Source: Rhodoblastus sphagnicola (GTDB lineage: Bacteria > Pseudomonadota > Alphaproteobacteria > Rhizobiales > Beijerinckiaceae). From it: a DNA stretch of 42,142 bases. The position numbers were made by a program, and so were the translations under genes. Every line of letters begins with the position of its first letter. Position 1 is the stretch's first letter. The stretch lies in assembly GCF_002937075.1 (NCBI RefSeq), contig NZ_NHSJ01000116.1, forward strand, positions 1 to 42,142, written 5' to 3'. Shown here one piece after another: positions 28,292 to 39,072 of this stretch. The notes below the pieces were generated by a model. The model searched no databases and was not told the origin of the DNA. It worked only from the letters and a program-made list of their open reading frames with translations.

Positions 28292-30220
28292 TCAAGCTGA
28301 TTTGGCCGCCTTCGTCTTGCCCAGAACGTCCAAAACCTTGGCGACAATCCCCGCCGCGTCCAGCCCGGCCTTGGCGTAGAGCTTTGCCGGGCTGTCGTGG
28401 TCGAGATAGACGTCGGGCAGCACCATCGCGCGCGCCTTGAGCCCATTGTCGAGGAACCCGTCCTCGGCGAGTTGCTGCATGACGAAGGAGCCGAAGCCGC
28501 CGATGGAGCCTTCCTCCACGGTGATCAACGCTTGGTTCGAGCTTGCGAGTTGGCGCAGCAGTTCGACATCGAGCGGCTTGGCGAAGCGCGCGTCGGCCAC
28601 TGTCACGGAAACGCCCTGGGCGGCGAGTTCGTCGGCGGCGGTGAGCGCCTCGTGAAGGCGCGCGCCCAGCGTCAGGATTGCGACCTTGTCGCCTTGCCCG
28701 GTCGCCTGGCGAACGATGCGACCCTTGCCGATCTCCAGCGGAACGCCTTCCTCCGGCATTTCGACGCCAAAACCGTCGCCGCGCGGATAGCGCAGCGCGA
28801 TCGGGCCGGAATCATGGGCGACCGCGGTCGCGACCATATGCACCAGCTCCGCTTCGTCGGCGGCGGCCATGATCACCATGTTCGGCAGCACGCCGAGGAA
28901 GGCGACGTCGAACGAGCCGGCGTGCGTCGGGCCGTCGGCGCCGACAAGGCCGGCGCGGTCGATGGCGAAGCGCACGGGCAGGTTCTGCAACGACACATCG
29001 TGCATGACCTGATCGTAGCCGCGCTGCAAAAAGCTCGAATAGATGGCGCAGAACGGCTTCAATCCCTCGGTGGCGAGGCCGGCGGCGAAGGTCACGGCGT
29101 GCTGTTCGGCGATGCCGACGTCAAATGTGCGCTCCGGGAACACATGCTCGAACAGATCGACGCCGGTGCCGCTCGGCATGGCCGCGGTGATGGCGACGAT
29201 TTTTTCGTCCTTGGCGCCTTCCTTGGCCAGCGCCTGCCCGAAAACTTTCGTAAAGGACGGCGCATTGGCCTTCGGCTTGATCTGCGCGCCAGTCACCACG
29301 TCGAACTTGTTGACGCCGTGGTATTTGTCGGCGGCGGCCTCGGCCGGCGGATAACCCTTGCCCTTCTGCGTCACCACGTGCAGCAGCACGGGGCCGCCGG
29401 GATCGGCGTCGCGGACGTTCTTCAGGATCGGCAGCAGATGATCGAGATTGTGGCCGTCGATCGGGCCGACGTAATAGAATCCCAGTTCCTCGAACAGGGT
29501 GCCGCCGGTGACATAGGTGCGGGCGTGTTCGACGGCGCGTGTCAGCGCGCGATCAACGCTCCTCGGCAGGTGGGCCGCCAGCGCCTTGCCGACGTCGCGC
29601 AGTTTCAGGAAGGCCTGGCCGGAGGACAGCCGGGCGAGATAGGCCGACATGGCGCCGGTCGGCGGCGCGATCGACATGTCATTGTCGTTGAGAATGACGA
29701 TCAGCCGCGATTGCAGGGCGCCGGCGTTGTTCATCGCCTCATAGGCCATGCCGGCGGACATGGAGCCGTCGCCGATCACGGCGATCACGGCATTGCCGGT
29801 CCCCAGCAGGTCGCGCGCCACCGCCATGCCGAGGCCGGCGGAAATGGAAGTGGAGGAATGCGCGGCGCCGAACGGATCGTATTCGCTTTCGGCGCGCTTG
29901 GTGAAGCCCGACAGGCCCCCGCCCTGGCGCAGGGTGCGGATGCGGTCGCGCCGCCCCGTGAGAATCTTGTGCGGATAGGCCTGATGCCCGACGTCCCAGA
30001 TGATGCGGTCGCGCGGCGTGTCGAACACATAGTGCAGGGCGACGGTCAGTTCGACCACGCCGAGGCTGGAGCCGAGATGGCCGCCGGTGACCGCGACCGT
30101 GTCGATGGTTGCGCGGCGCACCTCTTCGGCCACGGCTTTCAGATCGCTCTCCGGCAGGCGGCGCAGATCGGCGGGGAATTTCACCTTGTCGAGCAGGGAA
30201 GTGGACGTCAAATCGGTCAC
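28292..30220 (-). CDS. dxs: 1-deoxy-D-xylulose-5-phosphate synthase
   Basis: Dxs condenses pyruvate and glyceraldehyde 3-phosphate to DXP, the first step of the MEP isoprenoid pathway, with thiamine diphosphate and Mg2+. The 642-aa product has the N-terminal [14 protein letters not shown], the ThDP motif [16 protein letters not shown] at about 150-165, the catalytic Glu in [17 protein letters not shown] and the C-terminal transketolase domain. In relatives xseB often lies directly upstream; it is absent here, and dxs is instead divergent from ppdK across a 299-bp gap. Confidence 0.97.
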   Translation of the reverse strand: MTDLTSTSLLDKVKFPADLRRLPESDLKAVAEEVRRATIDTVAVTGGHLGSSLGVVELTVALHYVFDTPRDRIIWDVGHQAYPHKILTGRRDRIRTLRQGGGLSGFTKRAESEYDPFGAAHSSTSISAGLGMAVARDLLGTGNAVIAVIGDGSMSAGMAYEAMNNAGALQSRLIVILNDNDMSIAPPTGAMSAYLARLSSGQAFLKLRDVGKALAAHLPRSVDRALTRAVEHARTYVTGGTLFEELGFYYVGPIDGHNLDHLLPILKNVRDADPGGPVLLHVVTQKGKGYPPAEAAADKYHGVNKFDVVTGAQIKPKANAPSFTKVFGQALAKEGAKDEKIVAITAAMPSGTGVDLFEHVFPERTFDVGIAEQHAVTFAAGLATEGLKPFCAIYSSFLQRGYDQVMHDVSLQNLPVRFAIDRAGLVGADGPTHAGSFDVAFLGVLPNMVIMAAADEAELVHMVATAVAHDSGPIALRYPRGDGFGVEMPEEGVPLEIGKGRIVRQATGQGDKVAILTLGARLHEALTAADELAAQGVSVTVADARFAKPLDVELLRQLASSNQALITVEEGSIGGFGSFVMQQLAEDGFLDNGLKARAMVLPDVYLDHDSPAKLYAKAGLDAAGIVAKVLDVLGKTKAAKSA

Positions 30221-30374
30221 AGCGCACTCAATATCTCGGGTCCCCGGCAGGCGGGACGAAGGGCTGCTTTATACTCAACGGGCCGCCGGGGCAATTAAGG
30301 CGACGAAAGTTTATCGAATCGGCGCGCTGAAGCAGCGGCATTCCGCAGGTGTTAGCCTTTTGTTTAGGAAATCC

Positions 30375-30402
30375 TTGACGCGGTCGCGGCGGGCGTTATT
30401 CA
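30375..30402 (+). promoter_or_regulatory. Possible ppdK promoter
   Basis: TTGACG at 30375-30380 is followed after 16 bp by TATTCA at 30397-30402, which puts the start site about 110 bp before the ppdK ATG. It lies in the 299-bp gap between divergent dxs and ppdK. The -10 is imperfect. I see no riboswitch or further gene in the gap. Confidence 0.4.
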
Positions 30403-30519
30403 TCCGCAATTGGCTCTTTTCGTCGCCCGGAGTCTTCGTTCTCGGCAAAGCCAGCCCGGAGAACCAGACCACTTGGCGTGGCCTGCAACTTTTGTCGTAC
30501 CTCCGGGAGGAATAAGAAA

Positions 30520-33198
<2,679 letters not shown>

Positions 33199-33234
33199 CA
33201 AGCCGCCAGGGGCGCCCGCCACACCACGCACGTC

Positions 33235-33258
33235 ATGACCGGGCTTTGTCCCGGTCAT
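33235..33258. repeat. Short intergenic palindrome
   Basis: ATGACCGGG and CCCGGTCAT (33235-33243, 33250-33258) surround a 6-base loop. The sequence is of a kind repeated between genes in many alphaproteobacteria. It lies 36 bp after the ppdK stop and may also act as its terminator, although no T-run follows. Confidence 0.5.
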
Positions 33259-33303
33259 CCACGCCAAGCCGCTGGCTCACTGTTGCAGGATGGAGGACCG
33301 CGC

Positions 33304-33723
33304 ATGCGTCAAGCCCAGCAGGTCCTTGTCGTAAAAACCCGCGGTCCCGGCCTCCACGAATTCACGCCGGACGCCCGCGCCTTCCTGCGCGCCACCGGTC
33401 TGCGCCTCGGCCAGATGACGGTGTTTTGCCGCCACACTTCGGCCTCGCTGCTGATCCAGGAAAACGCCGACCCTACGGTAATAGACGACCTGAAAACCTT
33501 CTTCAGCCAGATCGCGCCGGAGGGCAGGGGCCGTTATATCCACGACACCGAAGGCCCCGACGACATGCCCGCCCACATCCGCGCCGCGCTGACCCAGACC
33601 AGCCTGACCATCCCCTTCGCGGACGGCGAATTGGGTTTGGGAACCTGGCAGGGCCTCTACCTGTTCGAGCACCGCCGCGCCGCCCACCGCCGCGAAGTCG
33701 CGCTGCACGCGCTCGGCGAATAG
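33304..33723 (+). CDS. YjbQ family protein (UPF0047)
   Basis: The 139-aa product matches the YjbQ/UPF0047 family, some members of which show weak thiamine-phosphate synthase activity; the true role is open. Signature parts are CRHTSASLLIQENADPTV, YIHDTEGPDDMPAHI and the C-terminal GTWQGLYLFEHR. The conserved His/Glu/Asp residues fit a metal-binding site. ATG 33304 has GGAGG seven bases before it. The next gene, a MeaB-like GTPase, follows in the same direction after 79 bp. Confidence 0.88.
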   Translation: MRQAQQVLVVKTRGPGLHEFTPDARAFLRATGLRLGQMTVFCRHTSASLLIQENADPTVIDDLKTFFSQIAPEGRGRYIHDTEGPDDMPAHIRAALTQTSLTIPFADGELGLGTWQGLYLFEHRRAAHRREVALHALGE

Positions 33724-33802
33724 GCCCCGCCGAAACAGCCCTTTTCATCCCCGCCATTTGGCTTTACCGAGTCGGCGCCCCGACTCTGCCAAAGGTTCCG
33801 CC

Positions 33803-34741
33803 GTGCCGCCCTTTCCCGATCTGAAATCCATCGCAGCCGGCGGCAAGCGCGGCCTCTCCCGCGCCCTGGCCCTGATCGAAACCCACGAGGGCACAGCCGA
33901 ACTCGCGGACCTTCTCGACGCCGCATTGGCGCAAACCCGCGCCCACACCGCCGGCCTCACAGGACCGCCGGGCGTCGGGAAATCCACACTGACCAACGCC
34001 CTGTTGCGCGACTGGCGCGCCAGCAATGAAACGGTGGGCGTGATCGCGGTGGATCCGTCCTCCCGCCGCACCGGCGGCGCCTTGCTGGGTGACCGCGCCC
34101 GCATGGCCACCGACCCCGAGGACCAGGGCGTGTTCGTCCGCTCCATGGCCGCCCGCGACCGCCTTGGAGGCCTGTCCGACCAGACCGTCGCGGCCAGCGT
34201 TCTCATGCGCGCCCTGTTCGACCGCGTGCTGATCGAAAGCGTCGGCATCGGCCAATCGGAGGCCGACATTTCCTTCGCGGTGGACAGCGTCATCCTGTGC
34301 GTCCAGCCCGGCTCCGGCGACAGCCTGCAATTCATGAAGGCCGGCGTGATGGAACTGCCCGACATTGTCGTCGTCACCAAGGCCGACATGGGCGATGTCG
34401 CCCGGCGCGCCCAAAGCGAAGTCGAAGGCGCTCTCACCCTGTTCGAGCGCGACGACGACTGGCGCGTGCCGGTGATTCTCGCCTCCGCGCTCGACGGCGC
34501 CGGCGTGGCCGACCTGCACAAGGCGTTGGCCGATCATCGCGCCTGGGCCGAGCGCGCCGGCGCCCTGAAAAGCCGCCGCGCGGCGCAGCAAAAAGCCTGG
34601 GTGGACGAATCGATCCGCGCCCGCTTCGGAACCGAAGGTTTTGCGCACGCGGCCTCTATCGTCGCCACGGGGACGGGTCCGTTCGCGCGGGAGCGCGCCA
34701 TCGCCAAGGAATTGAGCCGGCGACTGGCGATCCGAATCTGA
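33803..34741 (+). CDS. meaB: MeaB/ArgK-type G3E GTPase chaperone
   Basis: MeaB proteins load and protect the B12 cofactor of methylmalonyl-CoA mutase and related mutases. The 312-aa product has P-loop GPPGVGKST (K60), AVDPSSRRTGGALLGDRARM, the switch-like VGIGQSEADIS (where DLTD would follow in many relatives) and a base-recognition TKAD. The GTG start at 33803 follows an AAAGG ribosome site; a TTG at 33758 would add 15 non-conserved residues. No mutase gene lies in this window, so the client is elsewhere or another B12 enzyme. It is slightly short for the family. Confidence 0.88.
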   Translation: MPPFPDLKSIAAGGKRGLSRALALIETHEGTAELADLLDAALAQTRAHTAGLTGPPGVGKSTLTNALLRDWRASNETVGVIAVDPSSRRTGGALLGDRARMATDPEDQGVFVRSMAARDRLGGLSDQTVAASVLMRALFDRVLIESVGIGQSEADISFAVDSVILCVQPGSGDSLQFMKAGVMELPDIVVVTKADMGDVARRAQSEVEGALTLFERDDDWRVPVILASALDGAGVADLHKALADHRAWAERAGALKSRRAAQQKAWVDESIRARFGTEGFAHAASIVATGTGPFARERAIAKELSRRLAIRI

Positions 34742-34786
34742 CGCTGCGCCAACCAATCCATGACGCAGCCGATCCTCGGCCGGCAT

Positions 34787-34810
34787 TGTTACAAAAAAAC
34801 TTGTGTAACA
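34787..34810. promoter_or_regulatory. Inverted repeat TGTTACA-N10-TGTAACA
   Basis: Seven-base perfect arms at 34787-34793 and 34804-34810 surround an A-rich gap in an AT-rich 249-bp intergenic stretch (34742-34990) upstream of the first response regulator. It could be a transcription-factor site or a weak hairpin. No T-run follows, so a terminator for meaB is less likely. Confidence 0.4.
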
Positions 34811-34990
34811 GGAAGATAGGCTCTGTTGCCTGATGAGCGTTCCGGCGCCAGCCGGGCGCCAGGGGCGGGCGTGCGGACGTATGGTAAACAGTGTGAAAAC
34901 AACTTATGCGTGTATTAAGTATTGGCTTACCATTCCTAGTTTAAAAAATCTCGTGGGTCTGTTGAGTGCGTGTGCGAAGGAAACCAAAAG

Positions 34991-35524
34991 ATGCTGGATG
35001 TCTCCAGTCAAGAAAAGTCTCCATATATCCTTGTTGTTGACGACGACGACGACGATGTTTTCCTGATCAGGAATGCCCTGAAAAGGATTGGCTGGGGCGC
35101 TGGCGCGAAAATTCAATGCGGACGCGTCGATAATGGCGTCGACGCCGTTTCGCTCCTTTCGCGGAAGGATGCGGGCGTTGACTTGCCGGCGGCGGTTATA
35201 CTCGACATCAATATGCCAAAGCTTGACGGGATCGGCGTTTTAAGGGCGCTACGCCATGCGCCCGGATTGCGTGAACTGCCCATTTTTGTGCTGACGACCA
35301 CGGCGAATGAAACCGCCCATGTGACCGCGATGGATCTCGGGGCGACAAGAATATTCGTCAAGCCGAACACCATGACCGAACTGACGCGCATCGTCCGCGA
35401 GATATTGGACGCCGTGGATGCGTTGGCGTCCACGCATGCGGCGCCGCGCGCGCCTGGGGCATCGTCAAGATCTCCCGGAGCATCGCCACGTTCGCCTGAA
35501 GCATCACAAATTGCAAATTTTTGA
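34991..35524 (+). CDS. Single-domain response regulator, Rcp1-like
   Basis: The 177-aa product is a receiver domain with phospho-acceptor D72 (VILDINMPKLDG), T/S in FVLTTTANE and Lys in FVKPNT, as in Rcp1-type regulators often paired with phytochrome kinases. The acidic pocket is an unusual run of six aspartates (D17-D22), encoded by repeated GAC. The C-terminal 35 residues are low-complexity with PGASSRSPGASPRSPEAS repeats. ATG 34991 is chosen because it gives the first methionine; a GTG seven codons earlier is possible. No kinase is adjacent. Its base composition is less G+C-rich than its neighbours. Confidence 0.85.
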   Translation: MLDVSSQEKSPYILVVDDDDDDVFLIRNALKRIGWGAGAKIQCGRVDNGVDAVSLLSRKDAGVDLPAAVILDINMPKLDGIGVLRALRHAPGLRELPIFVLTTTANETAHVTAMDLGATRIFVKPNTMTELTRIVREILDAVDALASTHAAPRAPGASSRSPGASPRSPEASQIANF

Positions 35525-35589
35525 AAGAATGGCGTCGCGCGTCACGCGATGTCTAATCGTGTTGGTCCAGTTTTCGAGGGGGGAATGCA

Positions 35590-36063
35590 ATGTTTGCAGT
35601 CCAGAAAATCGACTTTGACGGCCGCGGCGAATTTGATTACCTGACGCCGCCGATGCGCGAAACCGTGCGGATTCTTCTCGTTGACGACGATCCGATCGAC
35701 AGGGAGATCATCGTGAGGGCGTCGAAGGGCGGCGAGCAACTCGACATTTGCTACACCCAATGCGGGTCCAGCGACGAAGCGAAAGCCGCGCTGGATCGCG
35801 AACGATTCGATCTCGCCCTTGTCGATTATTGGCTGGGTCAGGAGACCTCGATCGCGCTGATTCAGGATTTCAATCACAAACACAATCTGCCGGTCATCCT
35901 GCTGACCGGACTCGACACGCCGGACGTCCGCCGCTGCGCGTTTCGCGCCGGCATAACCGGCTATCTGTCCAAGGACGCGCTTGTCGTCCAGGCGATCGAA
36001 AGCGCGGCGCTTGGCGTGCTGTATTCGCGCGGCGACAAGATCAGGCGCGCGCTCGGACGTTGA
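35590..36063 (+). CDS. Single-domain response regulator
   Basis: The 157-aa product has a 25-residue N-terminal tail and a receiver domain with D32/D33/D34, phospho-acceptor D79 (LALVDYWLG) and Lys in YLSKDAL. No output domain follows. It is 65 bp after another stand-alone receiver and probably shares its transcript. A GGGGGGAA ribosome site precedes ATG 35590. A partner kinase is not in this window, and the output is unknown. Confidence 0.82.
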   Translation: MFAVQKIDFDGRGEFDYLTPPMRETVRILLVDDDPIDREIIVRASKGGEQLDICYTQCGSSDEAKAALDRERFDLALVDYWLGQETSIALIQDFNHKHNLPVILLTGLDTPDVRRCAFRAGITGYLSKDALVVQAIESAALGVLYSRGDKIRRALGR

Positions 36064-36110
36064 AGCCGCTGGTTTGAGCGCCGCCGAGGTCATGCCCCGG
36101 CGGCGCGACT

Positions 36111-36800
36111 TCACGCCGCATCCGCGGCGGAAATCATCCGGTAATGCCGCGCCAGCGCGGCCAGTCCGCGGCGCAGGATGAACAGGGCGACGGCGCCGGC
36201 CATTTTGGCGTCCCGATAAGCCCCGATCTCCCGCCCGACATCGACGATCTCGCGATCCTCCAGCACGATGGCGGCCATGGGCGCGCGGAAATCCTCGGGA
36301 ATGGCGTCGCGCGCGGCGCGGAAATGCTGCAGCGCCTCGACCTGCGACTCGCTGCGCCACAAGGCCCCCGGCGCATAGGCCGTGGCGACCTCCCGCGTCG
36401 GGTCCAGCGAATGCAGCGGGTCCATCCCCGATCGGGCGTACATCTGCCGGTACTTTTCGCCGGCCATGGCGAGCGCGAGATTGCGCGCCTTGTCGTCGCG
36501 GTCGAGTTGCCCCCGGTCGCGCAACCGCGCCAGCGGCCCGTCGTCGAGGCGCATGCGGACGAAATCCACCTCCACCGCCTCGAACGTGTCGCCGCGCGCC
36601 ACCTCCACCACTTCGGAAAATTTTTCGATACGCGCCGCGTCGCCGGCCCGCATCAACCGTTCGACGCTCGGCCCCTCCGGCGCGCGATAGCCCGCGCGTT
36701 GAAACGTCTTCAGCATTTTCCGCGCCTTGCCTTCGGGGCCTGTCTCGTCGAGACAGGCAAGTTTGGGGAGCGACACCTTGTTCTTGCGTGGCCTGGCCAT
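36111..36800 (-). CDS. DUF6456-like protein in the phage-derived region
   Basis: The 229-aa basic-N-terminal product (MARPRKNKV) contains GEKYRQMYARSGMDPLHSLDP and a C-terminal helix pair GAYRDAKMAGAVALFILRRGLAALARHYR. This resembles, by eye only, the DUF6456 C-terminal region of alphaproteobacterial helix-turn-helix proteins. Function unknown; it could be a replication or regulatory gene of a former phage. It lies 15 bp downstream of the RusA-like gene and reads with it, under the leftward promoter at 37379. An alternative TTG start lies two codons upstream. Confidence 0.55.
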   Translation of the reverse strand: MARPRKNKVSLPKLACLDETGPEGKARKMLKTFQRAGYRAPEGPSVERLMRAGDAARIEKFSEVVEVARGDTFEAVEVDFVRMRLDDGPLARLRDRGQLDRDDKARNLALAMAGEKYRQMYARSGMDPLHSLDPTREVATAYAPGALWRSESQVEALQHFRAARDAIPEDFRAPMAAIVLEDREIVDVGREIGAYRDAKMAGAVALFILRRGLAALARHYRMISAADAA

Positions 36801-36815
36801 GGACAAAACCTCAAA

Positions 36816-37334
36816 TCAGGGGGCGGAAAATTCGGTGAGGGTCAGGCTCAGTTCGCCGCCAAGCTCGCCATAGGAAACCGACAACCGGTCCGGCGACAAA
36901 GCGGCGGTGATGACCCGGCAGCGCATCAGCAATTCGATCAGCGGCCGCTCCATCACGCCGAAATGGCGGGTGCGCGTCGTGCGCGGCGCGACGATTTCCA
37001 GCGCGTAGGATCCGGACATGCGGCCGGGTTTTTGGGCGATCACCCGCCGCGCCGCCTCGTCGAGCCAATGCTCGAACACTTCCGAGCGCACATAGGACTG
37101 ACCGTTATGCACATAGAGTTGGGCAGCGGCGGGCGGCGGCGGCGCCTTGACCTCGATTTTCCGCGCGACCGGGCGTGGCTCGGCGGCAAGCCCGAAACGT
37201 CCGGTTTTCGGCGCGGCGGGACGCAGCTTGGCCTTTTCGACCTTCACGGCGCGCGTGACTCCGCCCGAGCGGGGCGCGATAATGGTGGTGGTGGAAAAGG
37301 GCGTGAAGCTGCTGAATGGCACAATATTCGTCAT
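36816..37334 (-). CDS. RusA-like protein lacking catalytic acids
   Basis: The 172-aa product has a Pro/Ala/Lys-rich N-terminal half and a C-terminal part that follows the RusA Holliday-junction resolvase layout: a WLDEAARRVI helix, GSYALEIVAPR strand, RPLIELLMRCRVITAA helix and LSVSYGE strand. In active RusA proteins the D-x-D-N motif and a later D-D pair bind metal; here these positions read HFGV and AA. So it is either an inactivated resolvase re-used for DNA binding or only a structural look-alike. It is the first gene of the leftward operon. Confidence 0.45.
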   Translation of the reverse strand: MTNIVPFSSFTPFSTTTIIAPRSGGVTRAVKVEKAKLRPAAPKTGRFGLAAEPRPVARKIEVKAPPPPAAAQLYVHNGQSYVRSEVFEHWLDEAARRVIAQKPGRMSGSYALEIVAPRTTRTRHFGVMERPLIELLMRCRVITAALSPDRLSVSYGELGGELSLTLTEFSAP

Positions 37335-37378
37335 TGAGATGGCTCTGGGTGGGGGTTCGCCTTGCAACGGCTGGTGGA

Positions 37379-37407
37379 ACATAATAAGAACGAGGTTGTG
37401 GCGTCAA
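37379..37407 (-). promoter_or_regulatory. Leftward promoter of the RusA-like/DUF6456-like operon
   Basis: On the minus strand TTGACG (37407-37402) is the -35, with TTATGT at 17 bp spacing or TATTAT at 15 bp as the -10 (37386-37379). The operator at 37408-37421 abuts the -35. The string CCCATTGACG spanning operator and -35 also occurs at the terminase promoter. Confidence 0.55.
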
Positions 37408-37421
37408 TGGGAAAATGCCCA
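37408..37421. promoter_or_regulatory. Operator A, TGGG-N6-CCCA
   Basis: TGGGAAAATGCCCA, a 14-bp inverted repeat touching the -35 of the leftward promoter. It shares its arms and spacing with the sites at 37443 and 38373. Confidence 0.65.
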
Positions 37422-37442
37422 CTGGACGCGTTAACGTAAATA

Positions 37443-37456
37443 TGGGAATTGTCCCA
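37443..37456. promoter_or_regulatory. Operator B, TGGG-N6-CCCA
   Basis: TGGGAATTGTCCCA, extended to the perfect ATGGGA-N4-TCCCAT. It ends two bases before the repressor ATG and would cover its ribosome site, suggesting autorepression. Its centre is 35 bp from that of operator A. Confidence 0.65.
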
Positions 37457-37458
37457 TC

Positions 37459-38211
37459 ATGGACGACCAGTGGAAAAGCCGGCTTGAGTCCGAGATGGCG
37501 CGGCAGGGCCTCGATATGAAGGCCCTGTCCGTGCGCGCGGGCCTGGGCGAAACCTATGTGCGCGACGCGCTCAAGCGCGGGCGCGGCGGTTCGCTGCCGG
37601 CCCTCAACAAGCTGGCGCTGGCGCTGGGCCGTTCGCTCGACTGGCTGATCGCCGGCAAGGGCGCCGCCCCCCACCTTGATCTGGCCAACGAGCCGCCAAC
37701 CACCCGCCACTTCGACACCAATGTCGACCGCCGCATCATCGACAACAAGGAGAGCGGCGCCTCGACGATTTTCGAGGTCGATGTCCGCGCCGGCGCCGGC
37801 GGCGGGGGCTTGCCGGTCGAAGCCTTCGTGCATGATGAATTCGGCAATTCCTACGCCGCTCACGCCATCGCCGCAGAATGGACCCTGCCGGACGCGATCA
37901 TGCAGGGCGTCCTGCACGCAAGCCCCCGCCACATCAGGGTGTTCGAGGTGATCGGCGATTCCATGGAGCCGCGCCTGTCCGAGGGCGACCGTGTCTTCAT
38001 CGACCTGCGCTACATCACGCCGAGTCCCGAAGGCATATTTGCGTTGTGGGACGGCTACGGCCTGGTGATCAAGCGCCTGCAAATCGTGATGGGTTCGGAC
38101 CCGATGCGCGTGCGCATCATCTCGGTCAATTCCTCCTACGCCCCCTATGAAGCCGGCGCGGACGAAATCCAGATCGTCGGCCGCTTCGCCGGCCGCTTCA
38201 CCGTCAACTGA
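37459..38211 (+). CDS. CI/LexA-like repressor, S24 peptidase
   Basis: The 250-aa product has an N-terminal Xre-type helix-turn-helix (MKALSVRAGLGETYVRDALK, then a GRSLDWLIAGKG helix) and a C-terminal S24 self-cleavage domain with S168 (GDSMEP) and K205 (LVIKRL). The linker has an Ala-Gly bond at A111-G112 (VRAGAGGGG) in the place where LexA-type proteins cut themselves. It is probably the phage-type master repressor of this region and could be released by RecA during DNA damage. Operator B lies over its start, A at the leftward promoter and C before the terminase promoter. Confidence 0.88.
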   Translation: MDDQWKSRLESEMARQGLDMKALSVRAGLGETYVRDALKRGRGGSLPALNKLALALGRSLDWLIAGKGAAPHLDLANEPPTTRHFDTNVDRRIIDNKESGASTIFEVDVRAGAGGGGLPVEAFVHDEFGNSYAAHAIAAEWTLPDAIMQGVLHASPRHIRVFEVIGDSMEPRLSEGDRVFIDLRYITPSPEGIFALWDGYGLVIKRLQIVMGSDPMRVRIISVNSSYAPYEAGADEIQIVGRFAGRFTVN

Positions 38212-38217
38212 GGGACT

Positions 38218-38244
38218 CACCTTCTCCCCTCGCGGGAGAAGGTG
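38218..38244. repeat. Stem-loop after the repressor gene
   Basis: CACCTTCTCCC and GGGAGAAGGTG (11-bp arms) surround a 5-base loop, seven bases after the repressor stop. It is similar in style to other dispersed alphaproteobacterial palindromes and may end the repressor transcript before the terminase promoter. It is the left end of the 339-bp gap 38212-38550. Confidence 0.55.
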
Positions 38245-38372
38245 GGCGCGCAAGGCGTCGGATGAGAGGCGCCCGCCACCGCGCGGCTGGCGCAGCCGCC
38301 TCGCCCAGCCATCGAAGACCACACACCACGCGAAATCCCACCAATGCCCAACGGGCTCGCTCCCAATCAAAA

Positions 38373-38386
38373 TGGGCTAATTCCCA
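38373..38386. promoter_or_regulatory. Operator C, TGGG-N6-CCCA
   Basis: TGGGCTAATTCCCA has the same arms and spacing as operators A and B. Extra CCCA half-sites lie at 38362-38365, 38402-38405 and 38411-38414, the last one abutting the -35 of the terminase promoter. The cluster suggests cooperative repressor binding. Confidence 0.6.
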
Positions 38387-38414
38387 AAAAATCGCAAAAA
38401 TCCCATTTTGCCCA

Positions 38415-38443
38415 TTGACGGGTCGACCGACTTCCGCTAGAAA
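38415..38443 (+). promoter_or_regulatory. Terminase operon promoter
   Basis: TTGACG (38415-38420), a 17-bp spacer and TAGAAA (38438-38443) form a good sigma-70-type promoter. Directly upstream is CATTTTGCCCA, almost the sequence found upstream of the leftward promoter. Transcription would start near 38450, leaving a 100-base leader with an 8-bp stem-loop (38474-38494, followed by GTTTTT) that could act as an attenuator. Confidence 0.6.
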
Positions 38444-38550
38444 TATCCATGTTGAAGATTTGCGCCCGGCGGCGCTTCGCTCCCCAAGCGAAGCCCCCGG
38501 GTTTTTCGTTGCCAAGCCTCCGGGCCGGGCGACCAAACAACGGATCACAA

Positions 38551-39063
38551 ATGGCTCCGGCTCCGCGCGAAAAACTGAAGAAGACCATTGGGGCCCGCTC
38601 CAGGACCAAGCAGGAAGCCCAAGCCGAGGAACAACCGCTGGATCGCGTCAACCGCGATCTCGCCATCCTCAACATGCGCCTTCACGGCCTCACCTTCCAC
38701 GAAATCGCCAGAAAGCTCCCCGAGGCCGGTTTCGCCCGCGTCTCCGTCAGCCGCATCTACGCCATCGTCGGCAAGGCGCTGCGCTCCAGCCCCAACCAGC
38801 CGGCGCGCGACCTGCGCCAGCTCGAACTGATGCGCCTCGATCAGTTGCAAACCGCGCATTACAAGGAGGCGATGAAAGGCGATTCCGCGGCCGCCCAGCG
38901 CGTGCTGGCGATCATGGACCGCCGCGCCAAACTGCTCGGCCTCGACGCCAACACGGAAGCCGGCGCCTCGCTCGACGAGGCCCGCCAGTCGCTCATCAAC
39001 AAGCTGGAGCAACTCGCGCGCGGCCAGCAGCAGAAGTCGGAAAAATCCAACACAAATTCATGA
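38551..39063 (+). CDS. Small terminase-like DNA-binding protein
   Basis: The 170-aa basic product has a predicted helix-turn-helix (LHGLTFHEIARKLPEAGFARVSVSRIYAIV, read as two helices) and a helical C-terminus. Position directly before a large terminase, together with this domain, fits a terminase small subunit that recognises phage DNA ends. I rely on context, since small subunits are poorly conserved. ATG 38551 is chosen because the earlier frame runs through the leader stem-loop. It ends nine bases before the large terminase gene. Confidence 0.6.
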   Translation: MAPAPREKLKKTIGARSRTKQEAQAEEQPLDRVNRDLAILNMRLHGLTFHEIARKLPEAGFARVSVSRIYAIVGKALRSSPNQPARDLRQLELMRLDQLQTAHYKEAMKGDSAAAQRVLAIMDRRAKLLGLDANTEAGASLDEARQSLINKLEQLARGQQQKSEKSNTNS

Positions 39064-39072
39064 GTTGCCGCC

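Noticed and set aside
28397-30298. 633-aa plus-strand open frame opposite dxs
   Set aside because: Shadow frame; dxs is unambiguous.
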